DNA of 64,000 bases from Kudoa neothunni. Taxonomy: Eukaryota > Cnidaria. The stretch lies in assembly GCA_964304625.1 (NCBI GenBank), contig OZ199838.1, positions 6,820,001-6,884,000 of the forward strand. The letters are read 5' to 3'. Under the pieces are notes generated by a model. The model was given only the letters and a program-made list of their open reading frames with translations, was not told the DNA's origin and did not search any database. Every line of letters starts with the position of its first letter. Positions within the stretch are counted from its first letter, which is position 1. The position numbers and the translations under genes were made by a program. Below, in pieces: positions 15,137 to 27,264 of the stretch.

Positions 15137-16407
15137 TTAAGTATTAAACACAAATTTTAATCACAATATCGTTCCCTTGACGACAGTGTTAATCGAAGTA
15201 AACAGTAATATCCCGGTCCTCATTACTCTCATCTTGAGTAGATTTTATCTACATTTAAAATCAAAATTTCTTAAACTCGTAAAGTTTTAGTCGCTTTAAC
15301 TAACCCCCCGATTAACCCAATAATCTAAACTTTGTAAACAATGTTTCACATAAAGAAAGTGTATTAACGTCAATTTAAATCAATATAGAAAATAATAAAC
15401 ACCTTTTTTGAAAAACTAAAAGTTCAATGTAATTAATTTTTCACGTGAATTGATCTCCCTATGAATAACATGTGATTGTTTACCCAGCCGTCCCCCATTA
15501 CGCAAGCAAAAACTCCATAGAAAGCCTTAACTATGTTCAAATAATAAACGTAATATCACAAGTGTATAGTTTATGCAGCAGCGGAAAATAAAAGTTATAT
15601 CATCCATCACTTTATTGTATTGACAGTCACATGTAGTAATCTCACTATCATCAGCTCTGATCTGTTTAAAAAAACATGGCGCGACCAATTCACCAGTTTA
15701 TAGGCAACGAGATAATCCCCCTGTATTGTTGTATTTAATTTTATATTTTTTGTAACATACTGAAAGACTCATTAAGTAGAAAAGTCTCTGTATAAGGAAA
15801 AGATTTGTGCACACGCACGGACACTACAACTTTATATATATAGGTTTTCACATCCGAAAATTTTGTCTATGCATATACTTAACAGATTTTTAAATTTACA
15901 TATTAAAAAAAAGTTGTCACTCGAGCTCCAATGATTCCTCACGCGCAAATTTTATCATAAATGATAGAAATATTTAATAAATTTTTATCATTTACACCAA
16001 GATATATGGTTTCAATTAAATTTTTTAGAATCAATTCCATATCAACAAGCGTATCACTCAATTTTCAACGCACCGAAAGCGGCACATAAATCTCAAACAA
16101 GCCCCAATGCACCAGAATGTATAATTTTTGTGTATAATAAAAACAAAACATATATTCCAACAATTTAAAATTGATCTGGTAAAAATTCAATAATTTCGAT
16201 TATCATAAGTGTATGTTGTTTTTTTTGCAGTCTATGCATTAAATATCATTTCTAACAGAATTGATTCTTAGATGAAATACCCTGGAATTACTTAACAAAG
16301 CCTGAAAAAAACCCACGCAACAAAAATGAATTTAACTTTTGATGTATAAAAAATAGGAAATGAGAAGAGAAATGCGTCAAATCTTAAAGAAACACATCAT
16401 TATACAT
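15137..16407. other. intergenic region, with a dispersed-repeat tail near 15775-15850
   Basis: No gene seen. The only recognisable structure is the repeat tail listed separately. Confidence 0.5.
15772..15846 (+). repeat. conserved tail of a dispersed repeat, first copy
   Basis: The block CTGTATAAGGAAAAGATTTG, then a CACACGCACGGACACT stretch and CTTTATATATATAG, is shared with 28756-28847 in the same order and orientation. Such tails are typical of retroposed or Penelope-like repeats in invertebrates, but no reverse transcriptase is present and the family is not assigned. Confidence 0.5.
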
Positions 16408-17883
16408 TTAGTTGCATTTGTTATCAAAAAATTTCAGATACGAAGAACGCGATATCATAAAAGAAGGCTCTAAAACCTTAAACGAAGGATCTATATTTAA
16501 CAAACTCCATCCACATATGCCAAAGTAGGTATGTAGAATATCTGTGTGAAAGAAAAATTTACTAATTTTTCCACAAAAAAAACATTACCCGAATGAACAT
16601 CAGGGTGTTTGCTGAAACCCCCAAGTCGTCGATCCTGAGCTGAAAGGGAATGATAACGAATTGACTCTACATCAATTAAATTTGAGGAATTAAGACCATT
16701 TGTGGGATGATCCCAGTATGATTTTGAGAGAATATTAATGGTTCCACCTGCCCAAAAACTATAGCAGGTATCTGCAATTTTGGAAGGTCGTCCATTGTAG
16801 CCTCCACCTAGTGTATGATGTTGAGCACGATGGACGGCCCAACGTAAACAAGGGCCACGAATGTAATCCAATAATTGAATGGCGGCATTGGAATGGATGG
16901 GGCAATGTTGCTCGACGATATGCACGGCTGCAACTGCACAGAATGTAGAACCACCTAATGAGTTGGTTCAGTCAAACATTCACGACATAAATAATAGATT
17001 CAGATCAGTACTGTGAGATTCTAAACCTGGAAGCTGAGAGAATCCTCCATCATAATTCTATAATTTTTAACATAAGTTCAACCTGAATTAGACAGTAGTG
17101 AAAACTTACAAAACAAGATTTGATGTAGGAGAGTAATCGGGGTGTGTCTATCGCATCGAAACTATTCAATATCGCACAAACGCCGATGGCACAGTAGCTG
17201 AATCGCATATCCGTATCCTTTTCAAACAGCGACACCGAAAAACTACACCGAGAAAAAAATTCAATGCAAAAATAACAATATCCTTGAATTCATATACCAT
17301 CCAGATGGCATTTGAGTCTTTTTAACCATCCTTATTAGAGCATCTTTTTTCAATCTACTTAAATCATCCTCAAGAATCACCAAAATAAGTAGAGCCATGT
17401 AGGTCATAGCGATTTCACCACATCTTACATATTGTTCGCTGGATGGAGTCAACTATAAAAAAATCATCCACAGCTCCACAAAGTATAATTTTCTGTGTTG
17501 TAATCACATCGATTGGTGGTTTTATAGTTAACAAACTTGTTCCTTTGAATGATGCTAACTGTAACTTTGTTTCAGGATCTTTACAATAACACAATCACAT
17601 ATTGCACCTCAATTACAAATAAACCTTCCATCTCAGTTTGACAACGATACACTCGATCACATATTGCTGATTTTAGTTTATCATTTAATACTTGGTTCAA
17701 ATTCATCACATCCAATCCTGATACAATAAAAAATAAAAACATCAAACTAAAATAATTATTAGTGGATTCAATGTGTGTTATAAACAGCTACCTATTGTTA
17801 GAATAATTTTCATAGTCGGTAGGGATGCACACCAAATGTGTCTTAATAAATTTGATATGTTTCTTCAATTCAGTTTGATCCAT
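16408..17883 (-). CDS. PGGT1B: geranylgeranyltransferase type I beta subunit
   Basis: Eight exons: 17883-17792, 17746-17625, 17578-17508, 17452-17298, 17242-17110, 17057-17012, 16954-16589, 16541-16408. They close exactly to 372 residues (human 377). The protein pairs with the FNTA alpha subunit in the cytosol and attaches geranylgeranyl to CaaX proteins such as Rho and Rap GTPases. Prenyltransferase repeats are clear: GEIAMTYMALLILVILEDDL, NYDGGFSQLPGLESHSGST, GGGYNGRPSKIADTCYSFW and QDRRLGGFSKHPDVHSD. Zinc ligands are retained as Asp268, Cys270 and a His (about 332) in DILHTYFGICG. Residues following the first exon (LMFLFFIVSGLDV) align with the human LTIAFFALSGLD helix. GRPSK rather than the FTase-beta pattern supports GGTase-I. 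Introns are all 45-57 bp. No defects seen. Confidence 0.96.
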
Positions 17884-20601
17884 CACGCCACTAAACTACG
17901 AACCCACCTAGCACATCAAAAAGTAGTATGGGAACGTTAATCACCGGATTAAATACCATTGATATAAAGATTAACGTGATCGTATTAGGGACATGGAAAC
18001 GACTATTATTCTGCATAGTTGTCACAAATAGAATAATTCGACTAATAAGGTCCTAAATATTTTCCATATAAATAAATAATTTAATTAATTGTACAACTAA
18101 TTTTGACTGTTTATTTACTCTAGTATGATGGGTGACATGTGATTTGGGTTTTTAATTGATGCTAACTTTTTAACATCAATTAAAAAATAATGTTAGCAAG
18201 AGTTAGAATCAACTAAATATAATTTTTTATGTTTTTATATTTCTTTGACACTTATATGTCATTTGTAACCTTTACAGAAGAAAAGTTACCGCATTTTATT
18301 GATTCAAACGTGAAATGACAGCAGGATGATAACCATAGATTTTAACTAGTAAACGAAATATAATAAACTTTATTTAACAATAAAAATACCAAGGTGTCAA
18401 TGGGCCACTAAAAATCTTAGTATTCCCTTTATCTTTACATTTGGAACGAATGATCGAAATTTCTAAGTTTAATCAGCCTGCATTAATGTAATTTCATAAT
18501 TCAATTGCTAATATCGTGGAAAGGGTGAAAAATCTTTTCTATAGTTCAAAGAGATTACTAACAAATATTTTCCATCTATGGTGTTATGTTGTAAATTTAT
18601 TGGATAATTTTTTCTAGGCAAAAATATGTCGAATAAATGATAGAAAAATTTAGTTTTATCTCGCAACTGCTCAACTTTTTATTCTAATTCCTGCGAGGGT
18701 TGACAGGGGATTAAATATGGCGTCATGCCTACTGTAATAGGCTAATAAAATAAATTGATTTTATTATTCCATTAAAAATACATTCAAACAAAATATTAAA
18801 GTAACAGGAATTAAGGCTAGGATCAAATATCTCGTAGTGGGATGAGAATCTTAAATAATTGTAGTGGGATTGGGGATTTATTTTTTTGTCGAATGAATAA
18901 TAAAAGGTTCACAAACCTAAAGAAGCGTAAATCTGCCTCCACTAAACTGAGATTATAGTTTGAAGCGACATTTTAATAACAAACCGACTCACAAACAATG
19001 ATTAGCACCCACAATATAACATTTTTTCTCCTCATTTCTTGTTAACAAATCAATTATTTCTTATTAATTTCCGTCAAAATAACATTCATTTACATTAAAA
19101 CAGTTAATGAATTGACTTTTTGTCTCTTTTTTGTTATTTAAACAATTATTTGATATGACGACTTTATCATTCCAACCTAAGGGTAGATCTAATAAGGCAA
19201 TGTTTGACAATGGATATTTTTAACCTCACCAACCCATATTTATAGTTAATGAATAAAGTTTATTTTTTATAATCTACCGTATTTAATTAGTTTTCACTCC
19301 TAAGAGCGTCAGTGACGAACCGAAAATAATTAACTACATCTCAAAACTACGCTCTTCTGGATATTATGATACGTTGCAATAATCACTTCCATATAATAAT
19401 TCGCCGATTTATTTTAAAAAACTTCCAAAATAAATTAATGATGGTAGATTATCCATACAACAAATTTTATTATTTTTTTAAATCCAGAAATTGTTGTATT
19501 AATAAATCTGTATTTGACAAAAAGTTTCAAGTATGATAATAATAGGAATTCATAATATTGATAATTTAGAGTTTATTTTGTATTGTATTGGTATCTTGAA
19601 AAATAATAATTTGTAAAATAAAAGCTTTTATTAATTTATCATGTAATTATTAACCCAATTGATATATTAACGTCAAAAAATCGTGACCTTATTTGCTTAA
19701 CAATCACCAATTATATTGGCTTAAATACATAAGTAAAAATAAGATTAAAGTTTATTAGAAATTCTTAAATAGAATAAAACATTCCTTCTATTTTAAAACC
19801 AATAATTCAATAAATTTATTATGAGGTAGATATTTATAAATCAGAAAATGTAATAAAAAGTCAGCTGTGTTAGACGTAAATACGAAGTTTTAGTTAAATA
19901 AAACAAACTCTTTACTACAAGAACTTCTCTAATCTTTTCATAGTTAAATAAAAATTAAATTTCCATATTCAAATTCAAATATATTCGACACAATAAATGT
20001 GGATTAAGTATTCAACCCAAAGTTCATCATGAAAATTTCTCAGGTTATTTGAACTATTTTCTCTCATAAATGATATCAACACAAAGATTAGCAGGTGATA
20101 AAAGTACAAAGAGAAGAATTTATTTGAAGAAATATATCACCTTATTCTCTGTTGTTACATATAGATATGCAGAAAAAAATCCGAGATGTAGAAGCTATTA
20201 AATTTTGAAATTTGACTATACGTTTTTATTTGTAAAAGATCATATTAAAACATGTTAAAATATCTTAAAAATAATCTTTTAATTAATTTTCCAACGAAGA
20301 ATAAAATAAATGACAAGGAATTCACGTGATAAGTGTGTCTACTCCGTATTTCAATCAATCTCCTTCGACCATAGAGATAGCGCTTATATTCTCATTAATA
20401 ATTTTTTATCATTTCGAAACTGATTAGATTTGTATTAAACTAAAAAATATACAAATATCTTATTTTAAAAACGTCAGGAAAATATCATCTTTGAAATCGC
20501 TCCACTTTTGAAATTAAAAAGGAACAATCTCTTAGCGTATGTATGCGAAAAAACAACACACTCAAAATTTACAACACATGGAAATTATGAATACATAAAA
20601 A
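17884..20601. other. AT-rich intergenic region, nothing recognised
   Basis: About 2.7 kb between the PGGT1B start and the DHX16 stop. No family-like frame, no terminal repeats and no structured RNA were noticed. It must contain the PGGT1B promoter at its left edge. Confidence 0.5.
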
Positions 20602-23600
20602 TTAACGCTGTGAAAGTTGGGCTGAAGAAATACCTTTATTACGAATGGTTTTTATTTTGGATTTTTCCTCTTCAAATTCTTTTGACTGGTAATAATGAGG
20701 AGCAACTTCTAACACCCATCCACTTTCTATTTCTATCAACTAAAGGGGTCGTTTATTAAAATTATATCTTTGCCGACGTAAACTATTACATTTCGCATAT
20801 ATTCTTTAGTTGTTAATACCAACTCATGATAGATAACCCATTTAGGGGTTTGTTTAAAAAGGGCACTGTTGGGATGGATAAGAACACTCTTCAAACGCAA
20901 CACATTAGCAACTACAGCAGCACTAATGCCTTACTTGGTTATGCTTTACTGTCTTGTACTGTTCATTTTGACTGAGACGACTCATATTGTAGAAATAGCC
21001 AGATGTGATAGCTTTCCGAATGGCAATAGTATCATCATTAGAGCTTATATCAATTTCCACATATTCCATCATACGTTCCAATTGTTCGTAAATATCACGC
21101 GCTCTTTTGAGCGATCTAAACAACGATAAAAAGGATACATGATTTGATTAATTTGTTGAACTAAGCACAAACCTGTGTTGTATAAAATTTTCAAAACACC
21201 ATTGGGTGCTATACCCAGTAGACACCCACTGACCATACACACTCAAAAGGGTGAGATGATCGCCGTAAGGTGAATGAAAATTGCGTTTGGCGTTATCAGC
21301 CAATATTTCCTTGTCTTTGGGTCGATAAAATATGGACGCGTTGACCGATAACATAGAAGCAATAACCATAGCCTGTTCTACACATCCATAACTTAATGAA
21401 ATAATTTAATTATTAAAGTATAATCGATGAAAAAAACAATATTTACTGATCAGCTGCAATCAACATTTTAGCCATCATCGGATCCAGTGGTAGTTCAGCC
21501 ATTTGTCTACCCAGCTAAAACACATCAGTTTTAATGTAGAAATGGCAGCTTATCATTTAAAAAAATATAAAAATATTAACTCAGCTGATAAGCGCAGTGA
21601 ATAATAGAGAATTAAATAAAATCGCTTTACTCAAGCAGTAACATGGAACCGACAAATAGGTCGAAATAGTTTAATCATAAACATGATTGCTTATGAATAT
21701 TGGTGTTTAAAATATTGATAACCACGGTGTTAATATTTCTTAGGAAATACTAATACTGCTACATTGTCGAGCGTAAAATACCTTGGTGAGTTGACCCAAA
21801 TGATTTAAGGCTCCAAGAGCGTACAACTGTTCTAATGCATGAATAAGAGTCTCAGCAGCTGGTGGATCCATAAAATCAAATCGAATAAGGTCGTTAATAC
21901 CAAGACTTTTCAAAAGAAGAACCACATTGCCAAGATTGGTTCTTTGAATTTCAGGAATAGGGTTTTCTTCCAATTCTTTTTCGTATGCCCAAGCTGTGTA
22001 GAGTCGGAAGCATTTACCAGGAGCAACTCTACCAGCACGACCAGCCCGCTGTTCGGCACTCGCTTTTGATATGGCAGCCACGGTTAAAGCTTCCATTCCT
22101 GAGCGTGGATTGTAGGTTTTTAGTTTACAGAAACCCGGATCGATAACGTACACAATGCCATCGATAGTCACGGAGGTTTCGGCGATATTTGTGCCGAGAA
22201 CGACTTTTCTGGCGCCGGGAGGAGTGGGCTCGAATATTTTAGCTTGCATATCTGTGGGAAGATTGGAATAAATAGGCAGTATAATCAATTCTCTAATGTT
22301 GTTTCCCAGTTTTCTTAATCGTTCCTGCAGAACAAGCTGACAGGTTTCAATCTCTTCCTGACCGGGGAAAAACACCAAAATATCTCCCAAAGGTTGGGTC
22401 AAATGAATCTGTAATATGGATACAACAACCGCATCGATGTAGTCAGCTTCGGGTGCTTTTGTGTAGTAGATATCAACTGGAAAACGTCGACCGGGTATAC
22501 GAAAAATGGGAGCATCATCAAAAAAGGCAGAAAATTTGTCGGCATCCAACGTGGCACTGGATATCAACAGTTTTAGATCCTTACGAAAGCGAGCAATATC
22601 TTTCACCAATCCAAATAAGATATCAGTGTGTAAGGTACGTTCGTGAGCCTCATCCACCATTATACAACTAACCGTCATATTAAACCAATCAAATACAATG
22701 ATAATAATAGCATCATTATTTTACCTGTAACTTTCCAGATCAGGCTCCCCAAGAAATTCTCTTAGCAACATACCATCCGTGAGATACTATATAATATTAT
22801 CTAACGACTACTCCATTTTTGTGGAATAATCAACAAATAAATAATTAGCGGAAATAATTCAGCAAGGTATTTCAATGTTTAAATACGCCAACTTAGAATA
22901 AATATTAACGTATAAAATAATTAGAATACACATTAAAAATACATTTTTATTTGATCTAGAGATCTATAAATCTACAAATAAGAATAATTTGATTCAAAAT
23001 AAAAGTCACATATAAGAGTATTTAGTATTTGATGGTGGTTTCAAAGTCTCAATGTTTTAAATGACAAGCTTGAAAACTTTCTAGTTTAATATGCAATTGA
23101 AATTATTAATTCCTATCATCTTTGATAGAATGTGGCAGTAAATTCAACCATTTCAAATCCACAAGTCACGAAAATAAACAATGCTACTGAAACGCAAAAA
23201 AATATACTAAATTCGTTTTCTATATTTTTTACGCATATAAACAAATACTTATTACTTAAGAAATTTTTGACCCCTTAGAAAATACAAAATGCATCAACTC
23301 ATAAAAAATTATTTTCAGACGTCATTTTAATGCTCTAAATTAAATAATTGTAAAAATCATAATAATTTATATTGTGTAATTTAATAAAATATTCAAAAAA
23401 TGATTATAAAATTTTATGTGAAATCAACTATCAATTAAAATAAATGAAATGTAGTTAGAATTTTCTTATACAATCAAATTTTAGCTCATAAATATAATGA
23501 AAATTTGTGCTAATAATCTGACATATATTAAGCGTAAACTAATAATTATAAATAAATGTTAACAAACTAAACTTATCTTTATTGAATAATACATTAATAA

Positions 23601-24922
23601 TACAAAGTTATTTTAAGAGGCCCTGTATTTGTAAATCGTCACCGTAATAGTATTTACATAATACTTAACACAGAAATCTACGATAAGATTTTATTATATA
23701 CATAAAACAGATGATAGTTTTTGAAGTATAAATTGGTATCATGGTTTAATCTTATAAACTGTCTTAAAATTTTAAAAACAAGGTTTAAACAAATCGATCC
23801 TTATGGTGAAAAAAATAACGAATAAATACTTTGATAACAGTTTTATCTGAGGTACAGTCTTCAAACCTAATATTGTATCCAACTTCGTGACCAAGCCTTG
23901 TTTGCATCTCATCCGAAACTCTGGCAGCAACGCTCATAGCCGCCACTCTTCTTGGTTGTGTGCATCCAATTTTCTTCCCATCTTTTGTGTAACCCTGTGT
24001 TATATAATTTAAAATAGACGCACAGAAAAATTTGAATACCGCTTCATACAAATATTGGGGTAATTGTGTGGTTTTGCCAGACCCAGTTTCACCCACTATG
24101 ATTATAACTTGATGGTCTTGAACAGCCTTTAGAAAAGCGTCTTTATAGGGATAGACCGGCAAACTTTTCCTTGTCTAATTGAAGATGAACCCACACCAAT
24201 AGCCATAACAAATACTTCCGCTATGGAAAGTCGCTTTAATTCTTTTACGGAAGGACCTTTTTTGGTGGGATCCCCCACAGTTCCAGGAATTTGATCCATT
24301 GCAACAAACGATACAAAATCATTATCCATCAAAAGCTGATATTCTTTACTGTCCGTCTACAACAATAAACACGTATATTCACATTGGTTTAGTCATTCGT
24401 ATCACCACATCAATCCAATAAATTATCTACTTACGTCCAATTGCTTTTTCATCTCATCTTTCGATCCAAAATGAAGCATCGCTTGGCCGATTTTCTCTTT
24501 CTCGATACGCTTTTGTTCAGTAACAAATCCTCCTTCCTCATCTTCCTCGGAATAGACTTCCTCGCTTTCTGGCAAAGCTTCGTTTTCTTTGGGCATCGCG
24601 TATCTAGTCACTTTCTCCAATTTGGAAGCTTCCACATGTTCCTTAGCTAACGATAACACTTTCTTTTGGTATTCCAAATCGTATAGCTCGGCAGCAGTAA
24701 GTTCTTGTTTATCGAAAATTCGTTCATTATCTAAAATATCCGCCTCAAGCGCCTCCAATTGTTCCACTTTTCTTTTCTTAACATACTCTTTTCGTGCTTG
24801 ATCTCTCAATTTTTCAACCTATTGTCAGTTTGTAAAAGTTCTAATACATTTGAGAAATTGCGATTTACATGTTTTTTGTCAGTATTTTCAACTCTCTTGT
24901 TTGTAGTGCTTTCAGTTTTTTT
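20602..24922 (-). CDS. DHX16: DEAH-box spliceosomal ATPase DHX16/PRP2 (5' end unresolved)
   Basis: Twelve in-phase exons: 24922-24869, 24818-24435, 24356-24216, 24174-24040, 23994-23830, 22786-22725, 22667-21782, 21514-21447, 21391-21173, 21115-20935, 20888-20790, 20739-20602, giving 844 residues (human 1041). PRP2/DHX16 remodels the activated spliceosome before the first transesterification. Motifs in order: a charged N-terminal arm; [15 protein letters not shown] (I); [15 protein letters not shown] (Ia); [17 protein letters not shown] (II, DEAH); SSATLD (III); [10 protein letters not shown] (V); [12 protein letters not shown] (VI); then the winged-helix/ratchet region, [13 protein letters not shown] and the OB-fold end [10 protein letters not shown]...[22 protein letters not shown] and [20 protein letters not shown] point to DHX16 rather than DHX8/15/38. 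One intron is 1043 bp, another 267; the rest are 41-78. The N-terminal 150-200 residues lie upstream of 24922 but could not be placed. Confidence 0.94.
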
Positions 24923-26016
24923 CTAAATCATCTATTGTATTTTCATAAGCAGTATCTATGGTTACTTTCGATGAAGGTAAAGGCATTAAGCTTCTATGGG
25001 GGTAACGGTAAAAATTGTCACGCCTGCGTATTACGCCTGCAGCTTGAATCGATCTTTTGCAGTCGAACAGTCAGTCACATTGATGTTATCTACAAATACA
25101 TAATAAATCAATATGGATCAGAAATATTATATAAATTTATCGAGTTTGTTCTTTGATAAAAATTGTGAGTTTTTTATCTTCGACTCAAATATAATCAAAA
25201 AATGGTCATGTTTTAATATCGATTTTTTGAATATAGAATAATAATATGAAATTCTTTAAATATATATAAACGTTAATTTATAGAATAGAATGAAAATGAA
25301 AATATATCCAATAACTAATATTTAATTGTTCAACTTGTATTATTTTCTAATACTCGTTATTTTATACTTGTTTGATCACTTTGCAAACAAGGGAGTATAA
25401 ATTTAGTTAATAGTGGCTAAAATAATTGTTTTTTATTAACTTGACTTTCTAAATCAAAGTATTGATAATTTTAAGAGTCATACTGGAGGATCAAATAGCT
25501 TAACTCATTCCTACTTTAAATTTACAAAAACTTGAGTATTAATAGAACAAACTTAAATTAGCACTTAAACGATAGAATGAATATTATTAAGTATTATTTT
25601 ATTTTTTACAAAACCATTTGAAAAGTTTCTTAACACAATTAATAAGCCAATAATAGAATAATATTTTTAAATTTATTAGGATATTCAGAGGTTAAATTAA
25701 GTCTAACTCTTTTCATCATATATTTATTTTTTACCTGTTGAAAACATATATAAAACTTTTGGTTAATTTTCTAGGTTCGTTGCCTCACAGCATGAAAATT
25801 TAATAATTTTGAATTTAAAATAATAGCTTTAAAGAATCTATTTTCAACGCAAGTAATTATTTAAGTAAGACTATAATTTTTATGATATCATTATCAGAAA
25901 TTTCGAATTCACGTAGCATTATTAAATAATACCTTATTACAGTTTTCAAACAAACGCACTGATAACCACATAACATTACTCTCGGTGTTATTCAAAATTC
26001 ATCGGATCAACAAGGA
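24923..26016. other. region between divergent DHX16 and ATG5
   Basis: Probably includes the missing 5' exon(s) of DHX16: around 24930-25110 the minus strand has a basic open stretch (RRRDNFYRYPHRS) ending at a GTAACC donor, but upstream continuity fails. The remainder is AT-rich and should hold the two divergent promoters. Confidence 0.4.
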
Positions 26017-27264
26017 ATGGCCAATAATTTAGACAACGATATACTTCGCGGTATATGGAAAGGTTTAGTAACTATAGGAATAACTATAGATAAAAGTGAC
26101 TTGATCAATCCTTCTAACCCACCACCTGTCTATTATGTAATTTTCGTCACAATTAATTTTAAATCAGCGATTATTTTAATTTTGTATTTTCTTGAATCTC
26201 CTAATAAGAAATTTTAATTTAATTTTTCTTCACTTTTACATGTAGAATAGTTTTCGGAGAGTATCTTATTTTCCGGTTGAATTGGAAGAAGCTATCAAAT
26301 ATTACCTTCCTTACACATCGGCCAAAATTGTTGACAATAATATTTTTTCAGTTGACTTTTGGGTTTCCTGTAATGGAGTACCTCTCAAATGGTGAGCGAT
26401 AATCTTTAATTTAAAAAAATTATTTTGTATGCTAGTGATAATAAATTATCTATGTAGGGATCTTCCTATTGGAGTTTTGTATGATTTGTTCGGCTCGAAT
26501 ACAAATTCTGATATATGGCAGATTATGATTCATTTTAATGTATTTATATATGCGTTATTTAGAAGCATATGTAAATGTTTATTATTTGCCATTTGTGGCG
26601 TAGAATTTCCCCATTGATGAGGTGATTCGGTTCAATTCTATTGATGAGATTGAGTCTGTTTATATGTCTAATGTTAAAGAGGTAAGCAAGTTAGATTCAC
26701 TCTCAATTTATTGAAATGCTACTTTTTCTTTTAGTGTGATTATTTGTTGCATGATATGGCTTCAATGAATCAACTTCAGTTAGTCGATCAAAAACGATTG
26801 TTCACTTATACTTCCAATGGTATCCGTTGGTATAACTTTTTAAATTTCAATTAACTTTAGACAATTTTGAACAATTTCTCGCAATCAAAAAAATATTCCT
26901 TCAACAACCATTCAAGCAGATACCTTTCAGGTTGTATCAAGTTTGTTTTACTTCTTTCTAATCTAATATTATACTCTTTGGTCTATTTTCTCATTTTTAG
27001 AATAGTACAATATATCATCAATCACTTATCACATTCGAAAATAGTACCACAGAAAATAACGACAACAGTGGTGAACTTCTTTTTACTGGATTTGTCGAAA
27101 AACTCCCACTCCCAGTCGATTCCAACAACTTGACAGATGAAGTAGCATATTCCGATCCCAGATTTATTATCCATGGGATTGATATCCCGAAGAAAGTCAC
27201 TATGACATGGCTTTATCAACATCTGAGTTATCCAGATGGTTTTCTTCATGTAGTTATTAAATAA
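26017..27264 (+). CDS. ATG5: autophagy protein ATG5
   Basis: Seven exons: 26017-26136, 26246-26391, 26458-26539, 26604-26681, 26735-26819, 26861-26930, 27006-27264, giving 279 residues (human 275). ATG5 is conjugated to ATG12 and, with ATG16, acts as the E3-like enzyme that lipidates ATG8/LC3 on the forming autophagosome. Landmarks: DNDILRGIWKGLVTIGI at the N-terminus; GVPLKWDLPIGVLYDLFG; the helical segment MSNVKECDYLLHDM, in which Lys141 corresponds to the ATG12 acceptor Lys130 of human ATG5; DNFEQFLAIKK; and the C-terminal ubiquitin fold ending IIHGIDIPKKVTMTWLYQHL followed by SYPDGFLHV. The acceptor of exon 7 was set at 27006 rather than 27001 because only that phase continues to the conserved C-terminus. 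A Ser/Asn/Asp-rich insert precedes the last domain. Looks intact. Confidence 0.95.
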
